A stretch of 64,000 nucleotides of DNA. It comes from Pieris napi (Eukaryota; Arthropoda; Insecta; Lepidoptera; Pieridae). The stretch covers positions 12,803,368 through 12,867,367 of the forward strand of contig NC_062238.1 in NCBI RefSeq assembly GCF_905475465.1, read 5' to 3'. Made by a program: the position numbers and the translations under genes. The notes under the pieces were generated by a model. The model saw nothing but the letters and a program-made list of their open reading frames with translations, had not been told where the DNA came from and did no database searches. Each line of letters opens with the position of its first letter. The first letter of the stretch is position 1. Below, one piece after another: positions 56,967 to 64,000 of the stretch.

Positions 56967-58829
56967 AAAACCGGCGGAGTGGTAAGTCAAAATACAATTA
57001 AAGTGTTTCGCGAGCGTTTACCCCCTACAATGCGTTCCGCTATCGCTGTCGCTTGAACAGAGTTTTGGGCTGCGACCCTTCGAGCAATGTGTTACAGCCG
57101 CCGTAAGGCCGTTAATCCGGCGACTCCGGATATTTGTGCGGAAATAGATAGTAATTTAGAAAATTTTCTTTGGTCTTCACTGTTCATGATTTTCTTTGAG
57201 AAAATTACTTTACAAGTATGATTTTTTCATATTGGAACACGATTTCTGTGATCTGATATTAGTTAAGTTACATATATATTTTAGTTAATTATTAGAAGCG
57301 TAAACCAAATGTTAACAATCATAACATACTAGAAGCCAATATAAGCCCTTTAGTTTTTTCCACACTTCTAAATTGTCATATAACTTTCTCGTTTCCGATA
57401 ATGTCCAATATGTCACCCACTACCCTAATTTTAAGCTACGTAACTAAAGCCAGTTGACACCCAGCTTCAAACAAACAAACAGTTTTTAACATATTAAATA
57501 TGAAAATCCCTACAGCAACCGCCACCTATGTACCAGTATGGTTTTATAACTTTAACAACTAAAAATGATTATTATTACAATGTACTTATTACTACGCTGA
57601 TCAAAAAACTAATATACTAATTGAGAAATTATTCGAAACTAAACAAGGGTACTCTCACATTTATGATTACAATTAAAACAAATTTTTACTGATATTAAAT
57701 TACGGCTTTAACTATTAAATATAAAAAAATAAGTATAAGTAAGCGACATGTATGTTTTTAATGAGAATTAACCTCTTTACCTATGGACAGTCGATATTTA
57801 TATGGGATTGTGACGTTATAATGATTATAATTTTAAGCCTTTAGTATATAAGTGTTAAATCTGTTCGACGTCCTGATGGACAGAAAAACGGTGTCCAGTT
57901 TGTATTTCTACAACACTGTTGTATACTTCTTTTTGTTCTTTTAGATTATGTATACAATAAATAAAATAAACCTAAACTACTTGGAAGATTACATTAACCC
58001 TTGATACATCTAATTAATTCAAAATTAAACAAAACTTAAGACACCGATTTTCATGGATAAGTTCGTTGTGAATAATAGAAATAATTTAATTTGATTGGAG
58101 AGCAATCTGAGTTATCGGCTTATACAATATTCGCTGATAAATTGTTCAAACTGTCGAAACTCAATTAAAATCTAAAACATTCTTAGACCGATTAATTTTC
58201 CTTTATAAACAAGTACAGATTCCATCTTCACATTGAGAAATGTCGAATTTGAATAAATATTACTGAAATGTCCCATTCAGAATTTCAGTAAGAAAGATTG
58301 GTGCCAAGCGTCAATCAAGGAGTGAAACTAACAAAAGTTCGTATAGATTCTATGGAAACTTTATTATAATAATCCAGGAGAAATAAAACCTCCTTGGTTT
58401 CATATTACATAAGTTTCATCATTGTTTCTTTTTTGTCAAGTTGCTGATCTTTTAAGCCATAGCTTGTAGATTTTGTTGAATCAGATGAGGAAGGATGGTG
58501 TACTGTTCTTCCAACTTAAAGGAAGGACTAACCACTGATTGGATGGCCCCTGTGGCTGTTTTTTTTTAATGGAATCTCACTGTTGACTTTAAGGGCCTTT
58601 ACACCTCAGCTCGGGCTATTTTTGCGAAATGGGCATTTTCCCACAACTAGCGGAAGGGCGTCTCCTGCGAAACTCGGACCTCGACTTGGGCCGTCGCTGG
58701 GTGGTCAATCGCCTGAAGGGCAGGACGGAAGCTCACTGGAGTACGTGCAGTGCGAAGTAACCCCGTGGTTGAGGTCCAGAAGTTTCATATAATAGCGGCC
58801 GGAATATCTTCGTTAGCGCATTTCAGGGT

Positions 58830-58856
58830 ATGACGTCATCGCACCAATGACGTCAT
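58830..58856. promoter_or_regulatory. Paired CRE-like palindromes
   Basis: ATGACGTCAT (58830-58839), 7 nt, ATGACGTCAT (58847-58856). TGACGTCA is the consensus site for CREB/ATF bZIP factors. The pair lies deep in an ADAM intron within a GC-richer patch. Function is inference only. Confidence 0.4.
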
Positions 58857-59207
58857 GCGTGACCAAAGCGCAAATTGTAGGTGTCGCTACAAGTAAGTGT
58901 TAACAGAAAAATCTATTGGCAACAATGTTATAAGTTGTGCGCTTAGTAATTGAAACCTATGTTTTGTTTTAAATATACGTAAAGTACTACTAAACTTGTA
59001 AGATTAACCTTAACAAATATATTTTAATGACAGATTTCTCAAAGCATTTGAAACGCTTTCATACTGATTTTAGCGATAATTTTATTTACAATTATAGATC
59101 AATATAAAGACGTAGAATCAGCCAATTACACCCTATTTCAAAAGATCGTGCCTAGAAATAGCGACAAGGCTAATAATAGTTTGTTTGCGTAAAAAAATTT
59201 AATAAGT

Positions 59208-59392
59208 TTATTTTTTTTATAGTACAGGCAAACGGGCAGGAGGCTTATTTTATGTTAAATGATACCGACGCCCATGGACACTTAATACCAGAGGGCTCGC
59301 GAGTGCGTAGCCAGCCTTTCAAGAATTGGTACGCTCTTTGAAGGACGAATAACGACGGATGTCGAGGTGGTCCGGGTGGAATTTTGTATTTT
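59208..59392 (-). mobile_element. A-type LINE 3' end
   Basis: GGCAAACGGGCAGGAGGCTT, GATACCGACGCCCATGGACAC, CTTTCAAGAATTGGTACGCTC, with an internal deletion before ACGACGGATGTCGAGGTGG. Confidence 0.72.
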
Positions 59393-60217
59393 TTGTTTTT
59401 GTGATAATTATGACATTTAAATCTATACCTATTATAACTTGTTTAATTTTGTATATAAATTCTCTGGTATGTACCACACATTCGCATGACTACCTCCATT
59501 GGGTCCGTAATGTAGAGGACGTCACCACAATGATACAAAGATTGCTGGAGCACTCGAACGTAGGCTCCACCAATACGTGAATGTTGAGGCTATTCAACTT
59601 ATTGAGACCACGGGCCTAGTGAAAAGATTTAAAAGGTGAAAACAGTGGTAAGTGCTTAAATAGGACACAAGAACAGAGTGCGTTTCCTTTAATAAAGACT
59701 GTAAGTAGTGTTATTGGACACTTTCTTATGTTAAAAATCCTTTTTAGTAAATTAGGTTAGTTTTAAATTAAACCTACATTATGCCAGCTCACAAAACATA
59801 TTGCTTCTAATAAAGTATGGCTCACATAATAATAACATAAAACAACTCACACTACTTGCGCTATATTCCTAGAAATCTACAATTTCTCGCGCTAAACTTA
59901 CATCCATTTTCTCTCTAATACTAGTTAATCTACGACAAATACTATCTGTCGAATAAATCTCTAGTTTATCGAGTGCAAGTTAGAGACTGGTCAAAGTTTG
60001 GACAAATTGCAGTTGAGAGCGATTACGGAAGGTTATTGTGTATTTTGCACCTCTGGCCGCACAGCACATATACAATTCTAAATAGAGATTTTCCTTTTGA
60101 AGCCCGTCTAAGCTTTTCGTTTGCACTTTGAATGATATTTGCTATTTGTGTGAGTATATGTTTATTTATTTGCCTTAGAGTACTAAATAATAACTAAGAA
60201 ATATTCATTAAACAACT

Positions 60218-60312
60218 GAGGAAACCAGCTTGCGTTAGACCATAAATCGACGGCGTATGTTAGTGTTTTAAGACATCATTGCCGAAAATCCAGGTTTGTT
60301 GCTACTGATTTT
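60218..60312 (+). mobile_element. SINE body fragment
   Basis: GAGGAAACCAGCTTGCGTTA, GACCATAAATCGACGGCGTA, then a degraded tail. Confidence 0.55.
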
Positions 60313-60370
60313 TGAAGGATTTTCTTACTTATTCGTTTATACATGACATAATCGTAACGTTTTAAAAAAA

Positions 60371-60652
60371 CCAGTATCACTAAAACCTTTTTTAAGATCT
60401 TCCTTAGATTTCTGCATCTGTTTCATGATCATTTGTCAATCAAATAGGCAAGTTGGTGATCAGCCTTCTGTGCCTGACACACGCCGTCAACTTTTTGGCT
60501 CTAAGGAAAGCCGATTTCCTCACGATGTGTTCTTTCACCCTTTGAGCGAATGTTAAATGCGCACATAGACAGAAAGTTGGTGCATAGCAGGGTTTGAACC
60601 TGCGATCTCAGGGATAAGAGCCGCTCGCTGAAGCCACTAGGCCAACACTGCG
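60371..60652 (-). mobile_element. tRNA-derived SINE
   Basis: CAAATAGGCAAGTTGGTGATC, GTGCCTGACACACGCCGTCAA, GGGTTTGAACCTGCGATCTC and AAGCCACTAGGCCAACACTG. It ends about 50 bp from the ADAM exon 60700-60769, on its 3' side. Confidence 0.83.
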
Positions 60653-60699
60653 TATTTAAGTGATTGTAATTATTTAATTAAATATTATTCTGTACTTAC

Positions 60700-60769
60700 C
60701 GTTCTTATCTCACTTTCAGCTCCATTTGGATGGTAGATGGTTTGACGGAGGTTTGGCGCCAGAAGTTGC
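60700..60769 (-). CDS. mmd: ADAM prodomain exon (first exon in window)
   Basis: 70 nt, beginning after acceptor TTTTTACAG and ending at ACG before donor GTAAGTAC. The first base completes a codon split with an upstream exon outside the window. It encodes 23 residues containing QLLAPNLRQTIYHPNG, which fits the ADAM prodomain region where a 'N-LL-P-...-Y-..G' pattern precedes the conserved HCYY-G block. It ends in phase 0 and joins the next exon to give EIRT-EIEHCYYHG. The short size means the call rests on splice sites, phase and continuity with the following exon. Confidence 0.8.
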
Positions 60770-60884
60770 CTGTAAAAAATATTTTAATTGTATTAATGAT
60801 ATTTTAAACCACAAATAGCTATTGTAGATATGTATGTAATTGGGACCCAATAATGTTATTGGGACTCGTTTAATGCTCGTTGTA

Positions 60885-61364
60885 CAAACAAAAATATTGA
60901 ATCGCTAGAAACTTGTCAAAACCGAATGGAAAGAAGTATACTTAACATAAAACTAAAAGACAAAGTTCGATTAACAACAATAAGGAAACAAACTAAAATT
61001 ATAGACATAAAATACCGAATCAAACAACCAAAATGGAAATGTGCTGGGCATTTGATAAGAAGTAATACGGAAAAATGGACCAAAGAAGTTATGGAATGGT
61101 GCCCTAAGCATAAAACGAGAAGTAAAGGTAGACAACATCGTAGATGAGAAGAAGATATTAAAAAGGCGAGGAAAGCAAGAGATAGATCTTTGTGGAGAAG
61201 ACTTGGGGAGGCCTATGCTGAAAAGCAAGCCGATCAAGAAACCGGTGTCTAATAGGAAATAATAAGATAATATTTACATTTACTTTAACTAAATTTTGTT
61301 AATAACTAAGTAGAAAGATAAAATGTAACTTAACAAGATTGTCAATAAAGGCTATATTTATTCA
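60885..61364 (+). mobile_element. 5'-truncated RTE-like LINE with 16-bp target duplication
   Basis: TTTAATGCTCGTTGTA occurs exactly at 60869-60884 and 61365-61380. The 480-bp insert encodes MERSILNIKLKDKVRLTTIR, KWKCAGHLIRSNTEKWTKEV, one stop, then DRSLWRRLGEAYAEKQAD, the C-terminus of an RTE-like Pol downstream of RT, and ends in AATAAAGGCTATATTTATTCA. Insertion lies about 115 bp from the ADAM exon and antisense to it. Confidence 0.85.
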
Positions 61365-61639
61365 TTTAATGCTCGTTGTATGCTTTAAATTACGATTGTC
61401 TTTTATTTTATTGATTCTCATTTGTTAGGAGCGTTAATTAACAAGATATAAAATTTATAATTCTGAAAATGAAACAGACACAAAAATGGCTGCTCGAGAT
61501 AGCCATGCCCCATATGGTGATACAGAACAGTTTAAAGTTCGTAGTAGTTAAAGATAGCTTTAAAATTCTTTACGTTTCCATGGCAATTATAGGTTCAGAA
61601 AACACCAAATTTCCAAGAACCACTTATGGTAAGCACATT

Positions 61640-61835
61640 ATTTTAACCAAAAAGGCACTCCTCAAAGCCGGTATACTATATTTTATTGTATCTTCGAGCC
61701 CTTCGGTGCAGGCATAAATTTCCATGAGGAAATTAGCATACCCATCGTAAGGGTCCTCGATAATCTCTGTGGGATTTCGTCGTAAACATATTCCGTCAAT
61801 AATTTTTCTTGGTAAACGTTATACGAAAGTGATAA
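61640..61835 (-). pseudogene. Protein-like patch, unassigned
   Basis: One minus-strand frame reads IIDGICLRRNPTEIIEDPYD and then GYANFLMEIYACTEGLEDTI without stops for about 60 codons. Composition looks protein-like, but I recognise no family and see no in-phase splice sites that would add it to the ADAM gene. Could be an old transposon or gene fragment, or chance. Confidence 0.25.
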
Positions 61836-62057
61836 TACTTGGGTAAATGTAAAATTATTAAACAATTTACTTATACAGAAGGTTTGCGGTTGATATGGTA
61901 TGCCGTAGTCTATGCTTCTAGGAAGGAACGTTGCAATGACTTATACATCGTAGATTGCCGTTTATCACAACCCACACACGTCAAGATTCTCAATGTTCTC
62001 AAATAAATTTACAAATTGTTCTATCATCTGTAATACAGCTTATTTCATGGCGTTTTC

Positions 62058-62335
62058 ATAAGCATACCATCCGTATCACCTCGACGTCCGTCGTTCCACA
62101 ACTGAGCGTTTTTCAAGGCAGTTTTTGCTGCGCACCACCACTATGTGGAACCAGCTGCCCACTGAAGTATTTCCGAACCAATTCGACTTAGGGTCCTTCC
62201 AAAAAAGAGTGTGCCAATTCTTAAACGACAACGCACTTGTAAGCCTTCTAGCAATGTAAATGTCCGCCCATGCGGTATCACTTAACATCAGATGAACCTC
62301 TGGCCCGTTTGCCTACTATTACATAAAAAAACTAA
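62058..62335 (+). mobile_element. A-type LINE 3' end with RT C-terminus
   Basis: Plus frame: PYHLDVRRSTTERF-like (here after CCGTATCACCTCGACGTCC), FLLRTTTMWNQLPTEVFPNQ, FDLG; then GTATCACTTAACATCAGATG and CCGTTTGCCTACTATTAC. Frameshifted once. It keeps the W lost in the 16361 copy. Confidence 0.78.
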
Positions 62336-62881
62336 CTAAAATATATGATTCTCGCGGCACCATCTCACACGCAGAAATCATATGTCCCAATTTATCATCA
62401 AATACCACCATATCAGGTGTCTATTAAACTTTTTGTTTTATCTGGGAATATTTGTTTGGGAATAAATTAACAATAATTATTGTTATAAACAAGTTGTAAT
62501 TTCAAGAACCCAAATAAGGACATTATCATATAATCTTCACGCGTGACACGTTTTCAAATTAGCTTTACAGTTTGGATAATACTTGTTGTTTCAGTACATG
62601 TATAATTAAGGCATTAAGATCTCAACTTGTAAAGACGTCGAATGGCCTATTATTTTGAATAAAGACGCATTTTTGCACTGGATTTATCCAATTAGTGCGA
62701 TGATTAAGACTACATATGATTTATACCTAGGTAGGTAACTGTGTATTTATAGTAGAATATTGTCGAATTAAATTTATTTCGTTTGAGGTTACATATAAAT
62801 TTGTTTTTAAATAAAATTGTATAAAAATATCCGAAATACAGATAGATATATAATAATAAATACAAAAATATCTAATATATT

Positions 62882-63165
62882 TAGCCTAGTGGCGTGCGTC
62901 TCTATCCCTGAGATCGCAGGTTCGATCCCCGACTGTGCACAAGACTTTCTTTCTACGTGCGCATTTAACATTCGCTTGAAAGAAGAAGGAAAACATCGTG
63001 AGGAAACTGGCTTGCCCTAGACCCAAAAGTCGATGGCGTGTGTCAGGCACACGAGGCTGATCACCTACTTGCCTATTCGATTGACAAATGATAATGGGAC
63101 AGATAAAGAAATCTGAGTCCTAGACCTAAAAAGATTGTAGCGCCACTGATTTATTTAATTTTTAA
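62882..63165 (+). mobile_element. tRNA-derived SINE
   Basis: AGCCTAGTGGCGTGCGTCTC, GCAGGTTCGATCCCCGACTG (B box), ATCGTGAGGAAACTGGCTTGC, CACACGAGGCTGATCACC and AAAAGATTGTAGCGCCACTG. Possible 10-bp duplication CTAATATATT at 62872-62881 and 63166-63175. Confidence 0.87.
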
Positions 63166-63424
63166 CTAATATATTATTTTTATTTCAATACTTTCTTATT
63201 TACAAACTAAATTTTTTAAACATTTAGAATAAGTACGATTTAAATTTACATGAAAAACTTCTACCAAACAGTTAAATCTAAAAAAAAACACAGGAATATA
63301 AAAAACTACTATCTTTATTTCAATAAGATATGAAACTCCAAACCACTAGTCGTTATTTATCTTACTTCCATAGTATTTTGTAGCCTAGCGTGAGTACCCT
63401 GAAGCCATGTGTATAATTATTATT

Positions 63425-63620
63425 TATTTATTGACACTTCGTTGCATATACATTAATATAGTACAATTGACATAATTAAATAAAAAGGAGAGCAACTGGC
63501 GGCCTTATCGCTTTCGAGCGATCTCTTCCAGGCAACCACTGTGAGAAAAAAAAAAGTATTAAATTACATAAGAAAGGCAAGAAGTGCAAAAATACATGTA
63601 TTACATTTAATTGTTTAGAA
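63425..63620 (-). mobile_element. LINE 3' tail, D-type
   Basis: GAGAGCAACTGGCGGCCTTA, CGAGCGATCTCTTCCAGGCAA, then GGCAAGAAGTGCAAAAATAC. The best copy of this tail in the window. Confidence 0.68.
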
Positions 63621-64000
63621 AAGGAAACTTATCAGGAACAAAAAACAAACTAAACTAATAAAGAATACATGAAAAAATAATAATAATAATAAAACGTAAT
63701 TAGTTGCTCATGAAACCAACATGACTTAATGTATGGCGTAGTGTCAGCAAAGTCACTAGTAATCTTAAACACTTGCAGAAATACAATCTCTTAGGACATT
63801 TGCTATTTGTTACATAATAAAAAAAATACTTACTGAAATTGAATAGCGTTTTAATTCAACATAATTTTTCGTGTCAATTATTCAAAATTCAAACGTACAA
63901 TAAAACTAGTTAATTGGGAGAACTTTTCTCATGAATTTTATTACGTTTCAAATTATTTTCTTAGGAATTAGGTCACGGTTTACTAGAATGTTGACTTTTT

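Larger units (their letters stand above)
50769..60699. other. ADAM intron, 9.9 kb
   Basis: Contains SINEs at 51238, 56687 and 60371, LINE tails at 50870, 52505, 53262, 54973, 56385 and 59208, a palindromic-end element at 55916, and the paired CRE-like motif at 58830. Nothing recognised at 51540-52010, 52790-53180, 53490-54970, 55130-55910, 56970-58540, 58870-59200 and 59400-60215. The GC-rich piece 58560-58800 is unexplained. Confidence 0.75.
1204..60769 (-). other. mmd: Partial ADAM gene span (mind-meld-like), 7 exons
   Basis: Seven exons on the minus strand, all with AG acceptors and GT donors, join in frame (70+147+143+196+173+149+185 nt) with matching phases at each junction. Together they encode the end of an ADAM prodomain, a furin-type site and a complete reprolysin domain with a zinc-site region and Met-turn (CIM). 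In the family, ADAMs are type I membrane proteins with prodomain, metalloprotease, disintegrin, cysteine-rich/EGF and TM parts. Here the 5' exons (signal peptide, early prodomain) lie beyond 64000 and the disintegrin and later exons lie before 1. The motifs match my memory of the insect mind-meld group, related to catalytically inactive ADAM11/22/23. No alignment was possible, so the symbol is provisional. Membership of the ADAM family is near certain. Confidence 0.85.
60770..64000. other. ADAM intron upstream of first exon in window
   Basis: Continues past the right edge. It holds an RTE-like LINE with a perfect target duplication (60885-61364), a LINE RT C-terminus (62058-62335), a SINE (62882-63165) and a LINE tail (63425-63620). 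A short protein-like patch at about 61640-61830 is unassigned. I see nothing at 62340-62870, 63170-63420 or 63630-64000. Confidence 0.7.

Noticed and set aside
58583..58792. 70-codon GC-rich plus-strand frame
   Set aside because: No motif or start context, and the local GC rise alone extends open frames. Kept only as an unexplained patch.
1..64000. CRISPR arrays, bacterial insertions, or endosymbiont genes
   Set aside because: No regularly spaced repeats and no prokaryotic-style gene blocks. Tandem arrays found are short minisatellites.

Overview
The window looks like nuclear DNA of a ditrysian moth or butterfly. It is AT-rich, has GT-AG introns up to 30 kb, and is packed with repeats of lepidopteran type. 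These include a tRNA-derived SINE with A and B boxes, several 5'-truncated non-LTR retrotransposon tails, a Helitron end finishing in CAGCTAGT, and a BEL/Pao LTR retrotransposon. There are no bacterial-type operons, CRISPR arrays or rRNA genes.

One host gene spans almost the whole window on the minus strand. Seven exons in consistent phase (60700-60769, 50622-50768, 20350-20492, 17069-17264, 15179-15351, 3094-3242, 1204-1388) encode about 354 codons of an ADAM (metalloprotease-disintegrin) protein. They cover the end of the prodomain, a furin-type RERR site and the entire reprolysin domain. The gene starts beyond position 64000, and its disintegrin, cysteine-rich and later parts lie before position 1. 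The best fit is the insect mind-meld / ADAM11-22-23-like group. The zinc-binding motif reads HMIGHNIGMGHD. The three histidines are kept, but the catalytic glutamate of HExGHxxGxxHD is methionine, so this is probably a pseudoprotease.

The 11.9-kb intron between the exons at 15179 and 3242 holds a complete BEL/Pao element (8648-14937) in the same orientation as the host gene. It has 143/144-bp LTRs that differ by one base, a 5-bp CACTG target duplication and an uninterrupted 1736-codon Gag-Pol frame. It is a recent, possibly still competent insertion.

The other introns are layered repeat graveyards. I count about 14 clear SINE copies on both strands plus three fragments, 3' ends of several LINE families (two tail families sharing a jockey/CR1-like RT C-terminus, an RTE-like family, a jockey-like fragment), four copies of an unclassified element with a GAAGT-NNN-ACTTC palindrome near each end, a 170-bp MITE with an 8-bp duplication, and two Helitron-like pieces. 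Some insertions are dateable by perfect target duplications or by nesting. Apart from the ADAM exons and BEL Gag-Pol I see no convincing protein-coding gene. No undescribed biological system is evident. The strongest leads are the dead-protease signature, the young sense-oriented BEL insertion, the palindromic-end element family, a fully paired 22-bp hairpin at 18286-18339 and a paired CRE-like site at 58830-58856.
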